From Deroplatys truncata (lineage: Eukaryota > Arthropoda > Insecta > Mantodea > Mantidae), in contig CM060984.1 in assembly GCA_030765065.1 (NCBI GenBank), positions 100,173,488 to 100,237,487 on the forward strand: a stretch of 64,000 nucleotides of DNA, written 5' to 3'. Shown here one piece after another: positions 11,110-20,975 of this stretch. The notes below the pieces were generated by a model. It was not told where the DNA came from. It was given only the letters and a program-made list of their open reading frames with translations, and searched no databases. Both the position numbers and the translations under genes were made by a program. How positions within the stretch are numbered: the first letter of the stretch is position 1; each line of letters opens with the position of its first letter.

Positions 11110-11216
11110 GTTACTTTTAGCTGTTTGCCTGAATGATCTGACTTACTGCACAAAAATGTAAGGCTTGTTGAAATAAATTTTTGTCAAATACCTTTCTATG
11201 TGAATGCAACACATGA

Positions 11217-12233
11217 TTTTTACTTTCTCTACTACGTAGAGTAAGTAGGGGAAGTATTGTATTCCACCCAAAACTTCAATACCGAGATTTCATAGGAAAT
11301 ATATGTTTTGAGACCCCCTGAATCCAAAAAAAGCATTTTTGGAAACATGTCCGTGTGTGTTTGTGTGTGTGTCTGTCTGTGAACAGCATAACTCAGAAAC
11401 GAACAGTCGGATAAACACCAAACTTGGTATTTAGGTTCAGTATCTTCCAGAGATGCGACACGAAGTTATCAAGAAAATCCCCCCATCCCAGATTACCCTT
11501 TACATGGAACATTTTTCGAAAATTTTAATTTTCTAAAAATTGGCTGTAACGATTTTGATTAAAATATCATATGTTTAAGATATTTGCATGACAAATAAAA
11601 TGTATATCTTGAATTTTCTGGAATGTCTCCAAAAGTATTCTTCATTGTGAACGACTTTTGCATAACTGGTAAACCATAAGAGATAGACAAAATTTTACTG
11701 CACAAAAAATGTGGATCGCGTTAAAATACACAATTTATGTCATGTACATTTTTGTTGTTGAGTGAACCGTTTTCGTGATATTGCTTGTTATTCCCTTAAA
11801 TTTTCCAATACTTATACTTTTTCTCAAATTCGTTATTCATTTTTTTTATGTCCTGGACATGCAAAGAGAATGGAATGATGGAATTTTCTGCCTGAACCTG
11901 TCCGTGAGAACAGGAGGGATTAAAGTAAATATGATACACATTTATATGCACAAATTCTGCAATTCTAAAGAAAGCAACAGAATAGCAAATGCCGATCTCT
12001 TAAACATAATATTATATAATGATAAATATCCACATAGCAACCAGCGTTAAAATATTTGACTATCGCTTAAAACCTACCATATTCCCTTTCCATCTATAAG
12101 AAAATTAGTAATAACATTAACATCTCAATATCTCGATTAACATGAAGCATATGGAGAATAAGCGTTTGTAAAAATAGTTTGTACAAGAGTAGAGAAACTC
12201 ATGTGAGTGTATCACATCAGATTTTTCTACAGT
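11217..12233 (-). repeat. Family Xa copy carrying a 153-bp insertion
   Basis: Hairpin-side end at 11217 (TTTTTACTTTCTCTAC) and TCTGATG-side end at about 12230. The sequence 11877-12029 has no counterpart in other X copies and splits the block 'gaatgcgccacatagcaacc'. Just left of the copy, 11190-11216 resembles an Xb terminus, so the two may be joined head to tail. Confidence 0.88.
11877..12029. mobile_element. 153-bp insertion of unknown type in Xa
   Basis: Defined by comparison with every other Xa copy across the 'gcaaagagaatggaatg' / 'ccacatagcaaccagcg' junction. No clear TIR or target duplication. No match elsewhere in the window was noticed. Confidence 0.5.
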
Positions 12234-12262
12234 AATTTGTGTAGATTCAGATTAAAACCTTA

Positions 12263-12340
12263 AATCACATAACCGAGATTTGAACCACAGATCTTCCGGT
12301 TTCCGTCCGTTGCTCTAACCAATTGAGTTACCATGGCATC
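12263..12340 (-). repeat. tRNA-like unit (SINE head), first of a pair
   Basis: On the minus strand, A-box-like 'taactcaattggttagagc' and B-box-like GGTTCAAATCTC have tRNA spacing. A near copy lies about 240 bp to the right. Confidence 0.5.
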
Positions 12341-12500
12341 ATGCCAGCACGACATTAAAACTGGCTCGTATTTTTCTTTTTAAACCACCAGGTGGTCTCA
12401 AATTCATTTTGAAATTACTTAGCTCAATGACGAACTACAATGTCGTAAGTACTTTAAGTCCCCCTCTGTAGGAAGGGTAGAATAAGAGTGAGAAATTCAA

Positions 12501-12580
12501 TGTCATAGCCGGGATTCTAACCAAAAATCTTCCGGTTTCCATCCGGTTGGTCTACCAACTGAATTACCATAGTACATGCC
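12501..12580 (-). repeat. tRNA-like unit (SINE head), second of a pair
   Basis: Minus strand 'aattcagttggtagaccaac', then 'ccggaagatttttggttaga'. It shares 'accggaagat' and the overall shape with the unit at 12263-12340. Its B box is more decayed. Confidence 0.45.
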
Positions 12581-12752
12581 GGTATGGTATTAAATTTCCC
12601 AACTGACTTGCATTAAATTTTTCAGTCAGATTGTGCGTTTCCAACCTTGTCCTACCACGGCTTGCATGAAAGAAAAAATAAATACCAACTTTGAGTATTA
12701 TTTATATGCATGTTGCAAATCTAAATAGTTACCCTACGATATGTACAGTATA

Positions 12753-13076
12753 CAGGGTGGACCATTTAAGTTGTGAGTGTACAATATCTCCAAAACTAAG
12801 CGTTGTAGAAGGAAAAAAATTGCCATTAATCGTATGTTATTTGGAGGACTTTGTGATGGTCATTTTAGAATCAATTTAATTTGAATCAGATTGTAGATTC
12901 CCATTTAAGAAATTAAATTGACCCTAAAATGGCTATCACAACGTCCTCCAAACAAGACACGAGTAATGGCATTTACTTTCCCCCATAATATCAAGCAACG
13001 TTTATTAAAGACATTTCTTTCTACAACGCTTAGTTTTGGAGATACTATACAGTCTCAACTTAAACGGTCCACCCTG
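12753..13076. mobile_element. Foldback MITE with TA target duplication
   Basis: The termini are CAGGGTGGACCATTTAAGTT and the inverse AACTTAAACGGTCCACCCTG, flanked by TA at 12751-12752 and 13077-13078. The two halves stay complementary across most of their length. For example 'ctccaaaactaagcgttgta' is inverted as 'tacaacgcttagttttggag', and 'ttggaggactttgtgatgg' has its inverse near 12930-12955. The 324-bp unit can therefore form a long hairpin. The TA target points to Tc1/mariner-type transposition. Confidence 0.8.
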
Positions 13077-13078
13077 TA

Positions 13079-14763
13079 TAGGGAATTCTGCTACGCTTCT
13101 TTCTTTTCCTTACGGTTATGTCTTCACTGTGTTTCACAAATCAATAAGAGTTTTCATCACAAACAAGAAGTGACAAAGACAGTGAGAGACAATCAGGGTC
13201 GGCCCCTACATCTCGTCACATCTGGAAATAGAAAGGCAAACTACATAGGAGACTCGTTTACTGTAGGGGTTCCTTTACGTCATCATCCCGAAAATGTCAC
13301 TTTGCCACATCTGTGCTCGGTTGCACATGTAGTTCTGAGAAAGGTTTCTTCCTTGTGGTACCCCTTCTGCTCTAAAACGTTTACAACTTTTTCCGCAAGA
13401 GATGGCTTGTTTCCTACTTATTGGTTTTATTTTGAACTCTCACTGCACCTGGTGTCTACGAAAGCTTCCTCCATATCTGTGCCTTATATTAATGATTAGA
13501 GGTAGCATAAGAAAGCTTAACCACAGGTCCAGTTAAACAATTTCAAAATAACAATCTTCCAACTTTCGGGTATTTTTACAACAGACTGCGTTATAATCAC
13601 ACCTCGGATTTTAAGTAAGTGCCTGTTTTTGTGTGTTCGAATAAATTAAAACTAGTTAAATATATTCAGGATTTATATATAATATACATGTATGGAGAGG
13701 ATTTTGACACTTCAATTTTTTCGTCGTAATTATCGACGGAAATATATAAATAATTAAATAACGCTAGGATAGAAAAATAATTTCAATAAATAATTTCGGT
13801 ATATTAAATCAGTGTATTTGAGTTGAAATGTTTGTCCGGAAAGATGGAGGTAATTAGAAGCTAGGTTAGCCAGAATCATTAGTGAGCCGAGAAGGAGCGA
13901 AAACATTAGCATAAGGATTTCTGTAAACGCAGTTTAGAGTTAAGTTCAGTACGTTATACAGAAACATAGGGCAATTCTGGAAAAGAGAAATGTATTTACA
14001 TTCTGAGAATTTAGCCAGCCTCAGTTATTAACAAAGTCAGAGACGTAAGAACACGTAAGATTTGAAGATTAGTTGCGCGTGAAAAACCACTTTGGTGGGG
14101 GAATAATATGTAGGCAGACTAAATGTTCGTATATCTAAATCCGAGGGTCACTCTCTTCTCTGATACCGGGACTGATAGTGCACACAGTTTTGCACACATT
14201 AACTACTCTTCTCTGGTACCACCAACGGTACTTGCTCGTGTGATATTTTAAGCGCCCAGTGACGCGCTTGTGTCTGTAGAGGCTAGCAAAGGATCATGCG
14301 GATCAACATTTTAGCATTACGTGTCTAGTTTTATTGCGGAAACAGTTATTTCAAACCGTAACTTTGACGCTGCAGAAGTTGGCAGGTATAATAATTAAAC
14401 TGTCATAGTTTCGAGTGCTACAATTCAGAGTCAATATATTTCTTAATTTCAAATGGTCGGCAACTGAATCAAGAACTCAAATATTAGTTCACAATAAATT
14501 TCTCAGTCAATTTAAACTAGCGTTGCCCAACACAACACATCCACGCACACTCTGAAGGAAAATATTCATATCTCAACCACTGGATCAGCCGGCAGCAGAA
14601 TCAACATTAGATATTGGAGACAACGAGAAAAGGTGGCAACCACATTCGTGTACTAAACTGTCGCACCATTGAGACATCCCATATTCAGCTTCAATCTTGT
14701 GGGGCCTAAAATACCCTTTTTTACCATTGAAACCTACATTAAGGTTTTAGAGCCAAAAGTGTC
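13079..14763. other. Unassigned sequence
   Basis: The plus frame 12918-13499 (193 codons) begins inside the foldback MITE and shows no domain, so it is not called as a gene. The remaining 1.3 kb has mixed composition and no recognised repeat. Confidence 0.35.
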
Positions 14764-16389
14764 TATTTTATTTTCTCTACCTCTTACCTATAGTAAGTAG
14801 AGGAAGTATTGCATTACATTCAAAAATTCGATACCGAGATTTTATCCGAAATACACGTTTTAGGATTCTTTGAATAAAAAGAACAATTTTACAAAAAGGT
14901 CCATGTGTATGGTGTGTCTGTGAACAGCATAACTCAAGTCTATTAAATACCAAAATTGGTATTATGTTCAGTATCTTCCAAACAGCGACGCGAAGGTTTT
15001 TGTGAAAATTGTCCCACTTCAAACTACCTTTTACATAGGAGATTTTTCGAAATTTTGCCATTTTTTAAAAAGGGCACTATCGGTTTAGATTAAAATGGCA
15101 CACATTAAAAATTACAAATAACATAAATATCTTCAACATTCTGGAAATAGCCGTTGAAGTCTTCTTCATTCGGAAGGAATTTTGTATAATTTTGTAGGTA
15201 TAACTCGTTGACGTGAAGCGATAGACGAAAGCTTACTACACATGAAATCTGGTGTGTTACATTCACATTACTTTCTTTACCCTTTATCATTTATTAAGGG
15301 GTATGAAAGCTATTACTACGAAAGCTTATTTTTCTACCTTTACAGAAGTAGCTACATTACACATTTTGTTATAAATACAAAGGGAATAGTGATAGTCAAA
15401 TGTTTTAGAACTGGACGTTCTACGCTGGTCTTAAAATTCCATGCTGTTTCCATGCAAACGCGAGAAACAACTGAATGTTGACAGAATGACAAAGAATTAA
15501 GCAATTCAAACCACTAATAATGTATTTCTCGCAAAAAAGCTAATACCTAAAAAAACTTGTTTGTAATAACTTGTGTGTTTTTAAGAGATCTAAACTTTTG
15601 TAGTAGTTTTCGTCTATCGCTATAGCCTCTCAGGCGATTCCTAGATAATTCCAGATATACATTTTGTTTTCCATGTAAATATCTTTATGGTGTTTTTAAA
15701 TAAGATCATTAGAGCCATTTTTTAAAAATCAAAAATTTCGAAAGGAAAGGATAGTTAGGGTGGGGGATTTTTTTTAAATCTTGATGTCGCATGTTGGGAA
15801 GGTACTGAACTTAAATACTAAGTTTGGTGTTTATCCCAATTTGAATTTTTGAGTTATGCTGTTCACAGACAGGCACACACTTACGCAACATTTTCTAAAA
15901 GGGCTTTTTTTATGCAGGCGGCCTCAAAACAGTATTTCCGTTGAATTCTATATTGAATTTTTGGTTGGAAGGCAATACCTTCTCTACCTACTATGTAAAT
16001 GGTGGAGAAATTAAAAATCTAGATATATAAAAAACACAGTTTATTCCAAATAAATTTTTTGTATCATAAGCCATTTCCGAGAAATTCGTTATTAATGGCT
16101 TGAATTGTTCAACACCTTGTCATTATTTTATAGTCTTTTCGATATTCAGCTGTTTCTCGCGATTGTATGGGGACAGTATGGACTTTAAAGGGTACCGTAT
16201 AGAGCCCAGTTCTTAAACATTGACTATCGCTGTTCCCTTTTTATCTATGCCATGAAATGTGTAATGTAGTTACGGTTTATCTCAATTAAAATGATGTAGA
16301 TTGAAAAATAATTTTTCGTAAGAAGAGTTTGTAAACATATTAATTAAAGGTAGAGGGTAGAGAAAGCCATGTTAACATGAGATTTTTAC
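14764..16389 (-). repeat. Xb copy split by a second X element
   Basis: Left half 14764-15240 (hairpin-side end, short TGTG core, mid blocks). Right half 16019-16389 (the 'ttcagctgtttctcgcg' block to 'gagaaagccatgttaacatg'). The halves are collinear with intact Xb copies once 15241-16018 is removed. Confidence 0.8.
15241..16018 (+). repeat. Xb element nested in another Xb
   Basis: The left end reads 'tctggtgtgttacattcac' and the right end '..ggtggagaaattaaaa'. It lies in the opposite orientation to its host. Removing it leaves 'ctactacacatgaaa' joined to 'tctagatatataaa', which aligns to the uninterrupted family block 'acacaaaaaatgtagatctc'. The insertion point is therefore the end of an A-tract. 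Confidence 0.8.
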
Positions 16390-17286
16390 TAGTTGCGTTG
16401 TTTCATTTTTTATCATGGAGCAAAGAAAAATAAACCTTGAATATCATGAGGTTGATTTGGTTCAAAGATTTTTTAACATGTATTTGGTTGTAGGAATAAT
16501 GAGAAATTCCTGGAAAAGAGCTGCTTTATTTTAACGTTGTTGTCTTTGTCATCCTTTGGTGTTGCTCGGTGTCTGCATTGCCACAGAAAAGCTTTCCAAA
16601 GAGGAAGAAAGTTTAAGTGGCGGATTTGTCATCATTTCCTGACTCAAATAGCTCCTCATCTTCGTTATAAAGCGTTTCAAGTTAATGTTCACTGTTTCAC
16701 TGCTCAAGTTTCCCAATTAACTAAACCTCCCGATAAAACCATTAAACTTCACACACATTTTCATAAGCTTTTCTTCGACTTTTGTAAGTCTCTTTTCCAA
16801 TTGCATTTCAAACAGTTGTTTCACATTGCTGTTCTTAATAATATGTTGCGCTTTGCAAACATTATTTTGGGGGGTGCATCCATATCAGCTCTAGAGTAAT
16901 GATTATGTAGTAGTGTATGCTCTATTTTCACTTACCACTGCATTCAATACGTTTGAGTGTCTTTTTTTTCAATTGTATAAGCTCATATTATATATCAGCA
17001 ATCACAAATGCAGCATTTAAGACACATTAAAATTCCTTTTAGCAACAAAACTAGCCATAATTAGTAACCTTCCTATTTTTGTTGCTTTGTAATCTTTAAC
17101 GACACTAAATGCCTTTTGCAAATGCATTATGATTTTAGATACTAAGAAACGTTTTAGATGCATAAAATAAAATCTTTGCCTTGTGGAGACTGCGCCTTTT
17201 AAATGCCTAAAACTGTATCTTTAACTCCTACCTGTTTTAAAAATGTTAGAGCACATTTTAGGCACCTACAAAAAGTAGTATAGTAT
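16390..17286. other. Unassigned sequence with a possible old coding relic
   Basis: The 120-codon plus frame 16537-16899 looks like chance. Read on the minus strand, about 16850-16540 gives KNSNVKQLFEMQLEKRLTK... followed by FSVAMQTPSNTK near 16545, with a stop between. It could be a decayed lysine- and glutamate-rich coding piece of unknown origin. No domain was recognised. Confidence 0.25.
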
Positions 17287-17287
17287 A

Positions 17288-18565
17288 GGTCTTTCAACAA
17301 GAGTGTCCTATCTTTGAACTTATATAAAACACGTTCTATAAATGATATAGGTTTATTATTTTTTTTATTTTGGAACATAATTAATGTCATTACGTGTGGA
17401 AGAGAAGATCAGTTAAGTGACCGCGCGACTTCGTTGGGTTGCGCGTATACGGTTGACCCAATTTTCAATGACAGAAGAACGTAAATTAGATCCAACTTCA
17501 CGAATAACACGCGTGATGTTATTTACAATATCATTTACTGTTTTTAGCTTATTGATAAAAGCTCCAGATTTAACATAACCCCACAAGAAGTAATCCAACT
17601 GCGTTAAATCACATGACCTCGGGGCCAGTTAACCTCACCACCACGGGAAATGATGAAACCTCTGAACTTCTCCTTCAAAGGATCGATTGTTTCGAGAGAA
17701 GTATGACATGTGGCACCATCTTGCTGGAACCAGACGTTTCTGAGATCCATACCATCCGATTGAGGCCAAAAATAGTCCCTTATAAGAGCCCGGTATCTTT
17801 CTCCATTGACAGTTAGAGCCTCTCCATCTTCATCTTGGAAAAAACATGGACCAATGATTCCACCATACCATAGAGTAACCTTTTGGGAATGAGATGGTCG
17901 TTCTTGAATCTGCATTGGATTGTGATTGCTTCAACAGCGGCAATTTTGTTTGTTAACACAACCATCCATCCAAAAGTGGGCTTCGTCGCTGAAGTTGATT
18001 TTTCGACAAAAATCTGGGTCAGCTTCCAATTGCTCCATAGCTCAGTCAGCGAATACAAGGCAACCTATGGTCGTTGGGGTTTAGTTCTTGAGTTAACACC
18101 ATTTTGTAAGCGTGAAACTTCAAGTCCAGATGCAGAATTTGCCAAGTTGTGGTCGGCGAAAGCCCCAATTCTTGCGCTCGACGAGCAATTGATTTGTTTC
18201 CGTTCTCGCCTACACTCTCACGAACGGCGCCTATGTTTTCGTTGGAGCGCTTACGTCGATTACCTACAGGCATTCTTTTATCGCTGACAGAATAAAACTT
18301 CTTTCAAATTTATCAATCAAACGCCGAATCGTTCTCTCGCAGGGATGATTATGCACACCGTAAACTTCACACAATACACGGAAGGTTTGGCGAATAAATT
18401 ATCTATTTTGATAATAATTTTCACAATTTCTACGCTTGCTGAATGCTGTAACGTTCCATGGCTATTTCTCACTAACAACTGTAACCACATGAAAAAAATG
18501 ACTGCTGTAGCTCAATAACAACGGCTATCACATGTTAAAGATAGGACACTCTTGTAGAAAGACCC
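17288..18565 (-). mobile_element. Mariner element, full length but decayed
   Basis: The TIRs (left GGTCTTTCAACAAGAGTGTC, right inverse GACACTCTTGTAGAAAGACC) bracket about 1.28 kb next to TA-rich ends. A single transposase pseudogene fills it on the minus strand. A shorter sister with the same TIRs and 3' half lies at 23513-24152 in the opposite orientation. Confidence 0.85.
17390..18459 (-). pseudogene. Mariner transposase pseudogene
   Basis: The reading starts at the ATG at 18457-18459 (MERYSIQQ), the usual N-terminus of a common arthropod mariner type. It continues through HTH and linker (MPVGNRRKRSNENIGAVRES, ELGLSPTTTWQIL, KMVLTQELNPNDHR). The catalytic region follows: the FxDEAHF-like segment is damaged, WFQQDGATCHT carries the second Asp, and SCDLTQLDYFLWGY carries the third. 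It ends SRGHLTDLLFHT with TAA at 17390-17392. About 356 codons would be normal length, but several frameshifts and stops make it inactive. Confidence 0.85.
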
Positions 18566-18584
18566 TTTACAACAGTTACAGGTA

Positions 18585-19100
18585 TGTATATTGTCGTAGC
18601 CTCTCTACAAAATACTACTCAGAAACAGACGGGGAGGCACTCGCTTGCAAAAGGCACCGGTAAATTGAACAAGATCTGCACATGGCGAGGCTACGACGGG
18701 GAACGCAGCTAAGTTAACTACCAAAATAATTGCTATTCCAAAATAATACCTGGCTTAAGGGAAAGGAAGGATTCTACTCTACCATAATTAAAACTCTAAC
18801 GGAAAGGATGGCTTATTATTTAATATATAAAGAGTGATCACAGTACTTACATTCTCAGCCCAATGTCTGTCGGCGAGGACATCGAATCTTAGCACGAAGA
18901 AAGCAGTTGCACGTCTTTCCTACTCGGGGCTCACTTACTGACTCCTCCCAAACCCACGCTAACTCTCAAGCGTCAGTGACGCCATCCCCTCCCTAACACT
19001 TAGTTCCCCCTACTCCCAAACCTGCCATCTCAGATCAACTGCCGTCTCGGATCTCGGTGCCCAGAGAGTCGTGTATCCTATCATCTTTGCATATGCCACA
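18585..19100 (-). mobile_element. Gypsy-like 3' LTR
   Basis: On the minus strand it starts TGTGGCATATGCAAAG at 19100 and ends ...CTACGACAATATACA at 18585, with TG...CA borders. Immediately upstream on that strand is a purine-rich tract (CCAGGGGGAGA, 19101-19111), as expected of a polypurine tract beside a 3' LTR. The first 102 bp of the LTR recur at 20874-20975 with one mismatch. Confidence 0.65.
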
Positions 19101-19215
19101 TCTCCCCCTGGCCACCGAGATCGACGCCCTCGTCGACACAAGGCAAACAAAACAAAGACAATAAAAGAACAAACAAAATGACATACACAACAACAAAAAA
19201 TGACACATGTGTGAT
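19101..19215 (-). mobile_element. Internal 3' remnant of a gypsy-like element
   Basis: Minus strand '...gtgtcgacgagggcgtcgat' then the purine tract and the LTR. This GTCGACGAGG...GTCGA arrangement is common at the 3' end of insect gypsy internal regions. No pol or env frame remains. Confidence 0.5.
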
Positions 19216-19463
19216 GCACCCAAATACAACAGAATTAAATTACATGTATGCCTGATGCCTTTTGGCCTTTATGAGTCTCGATTTTTCGGATAATATTGTT
19301 AGAGCACTTATGCTCGAGCACCCCGCACACACCACGCTGCCTCTGTTCACACGCACACTACACTGCAATTAAGCTTGATAGTCCAATGGAACTGTTTGTG
19401 GGTGAGTTTATAATGTGCCCACAACGACGACTTGTCCTGGCTGTAGAATTGTTGTTACTGCAG

Positions 19464-19856
19464 GTCTTTAGCGATGACAACGGGGTGGGCAGTCGCTACA
19501 AGGGCTGCTCGGTGTTCCAATGCTGGGAGGGGGAGTCTGTCATCACGGGAGACTTCGAGCTCAACAATGGGCGAGGGGGCAGGTCCATATATGAAGACGG
19601 TTACTTCATGCCAGATGACACCAAGTTCTCTGCTGTCAGGGGGGCTGTGGGAATGAGGCGCACGCAGAAGCGCCACGATAATTTGGGAATGGTTGGTTCG
19701 CAGTTTCGCATCATACTGCAGGAAATGAGAGGCTTTACCGGGATTTTTGGCCATGTTGTTGAGGGGCTTGACCTTGTGGAGAAGATATCCACTTATGGGG
19801 ACCAGACAGGGAAGCCCACAAAGACCATTCTCATCACAAAGTGTGGCAAGCTGTAA
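19464..19856 (+). CDS. Terminal exon of a cyclophilin-domain protein, Nup358/RanBP2-like
   Basis: The exon opens after a plausible acceptor (ttgttactgCAG, 19454-19463) in the frame VFSDDNGVGSRYKGCSVF and runs 130 codons to TAA at 19854-19856. It covers the second half of a cyclophilin fold. YKGCSVFQCW aligns to the YKGS-FHR strand, GDFELNNGRGGRSIY to GGDFTxxNGTGGxSIY, GSQFRI to GSQFFI, and FGHVVEGLDLVEKI to FGxVxEGxxVVxxIE. The ending ILITKCGKL is a normal cyclophilin C-terminus. The catalytic Arg (FHR to FQC), the Met/Gln pair and the second Phe of SQFF are replaced, so it is probably a pseudo-isomerase. From memory of the families the best fit is the divergent cyclophilin domain at the end of insect Nup358. 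Upstream exons lie outside the window; the ORF part before 19464 looks intronic. GC content is higher than in the flanks. Confidence 0.72.
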   Translation, partial: VFSDDNGVGSRYKGCSVFQCWEGESVITGDFELNNGRGGRSIYEDGYFMPDDTKFSAVRGAVGMRRTQKRHDNLGMVGSQFRIILQEMRGFTGIFGHVVEGLDLVEKISTYGDQTGKPTKTILITKCGKL

Positions 19857-20150
19857 GAACTGCCTGCCATTATCCATGTCCTACCATTGTTGTGTAACCT
19901 CTTCCCTTTCGAAGGAGAAAGCTGCTACATTATGGATGTTGTGTACGTGGGAACTTTAATAGGTCAAATATTTATGAGCGGGCCATTTAATTAGCAAAGC
20001 ATCTTATGTAGGTGCAAGTACAATTTACATAGAACATATTCTTGTATTGGGGAAGTTCTGATACGAGCAAAGATGATCGTTTAGTTTAGAAGAGCTTTGC
20101 TTATTTTGTACCGTGATGCACGATATCTTTTTGTAAAGGATTAAAAAAAA
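19857..20150 (+). other. Putative 3' UTR of the cyclophilin exon
   Basis: It follows the stop codon without repeats. The first plausible poly(A) signal is ATTAAA at about 20139-20144. The extent is inferred. Confidence 0.4.
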
Positions 20151-20873
20151 CTGTTAAATATTGGATTTAACGTGTCTCGTCATCGTGCAGGTTTCTAGTG
20201 GTTGATCTCAAACATTGCGAAATCACAAGGCCTAACTAGGTAGACATCAAACGGCTAAACAAGTGTGCGTATATGTAAGCGTAAGAAATTATAGACTAAA
20301 CTATCTTTTTATTCGTCACTTACTTTATTTTGTTCGTTTTTTCTTCCCTGCAATTTTCGGAAGATTTTGGAGATCCGTTTTCGACGATGGATATCGAAGC
20401 GTAAATGTTCTCGCATCCATTCCTTCTCTGATCGAAACAATAATCGTGAATCAGCCGAATAACCGTTCGTCCACCCGCAATCTTGATCATTAAATCAGTG
20501 TTTGTTAACTTTGATCGAGTAGTGTAGAAAAAAAAGTCCGGTGCATCTTTTTATTGTTGCAGGTAATCGTCGTTTCGAAATCGTTATCATTAAGCATTAG
20601 TTTATTTTTAGAACGAGGAATAGATGTCATGGTTCCATAAAAATGTGTGTAATGTACCATTAGTGTTAAGCCTTAATACTTGTTTTATAGATACGAAGTT
20701 CGGAACTATTGGGCGTCTTCTTTGGGACTGCTGTATGCATTACTTTATTTGGTTCTGTTTGTGTGTAACTTTCTGTTGTCAGAACACATTAGTTCCGTAT
20801 ATAGAACAGGACGTTTTTCCATGATTTTGATCATAATTTAGATTGGAAGGCCCTATGTGTTTCACCACGTAAA
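20151..20873. other. Unassigned sequence
   Basis: Short frames at 20263-20493 and 20624-20824 have no domain. It may include more 3' UTR if the first poly(A) signal is not used. Confidence 0.3.
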
Positions 20874-20975
20874 TAGTTCTCCCTACTCCCAAACCTGCCA
20901 TCTCAGATCAACTGCCGTCTCGGATCTCGGTGCCCAGAGAGTCGTGTATCCTATCATCTTTGCATATGCCACATC
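20874..20975 (-). repeat. 102-bp LTR fragment
   Basis: It matches 19001-19102 at 101 of 102 positions, in the same orientation. The match stops within two bases of the LTR edge on one side and inside the LTR on the other, so it is the 5' 100 bp of the gypsy-like LTR. With the full LTR it brackets the cyclophilin exon. Confidence 0.85.

Noticed and set aside
12918..13499. 193-codon plus-strand frame, the longest in the window
   Set aside because: The first quarter lies in the foldback MITE and the rest has no domain, no splice context and no codon signal visible by eye.
16537..16899. 120-codon plus-strand frame
   Set aside because: No domain. If anything is coding here it is a decayed piece on the minus strand.
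17883..18287. 134-codon plus-strand frame
   Set aside because: It is antisense to the mariner transposase pseudogene.
19455..19877. 140-codon minus-strand frame opposite the cyclophilin exon
   Set aside because: It is antisense shadow; the plus strand carries the recognisable domain and stop.
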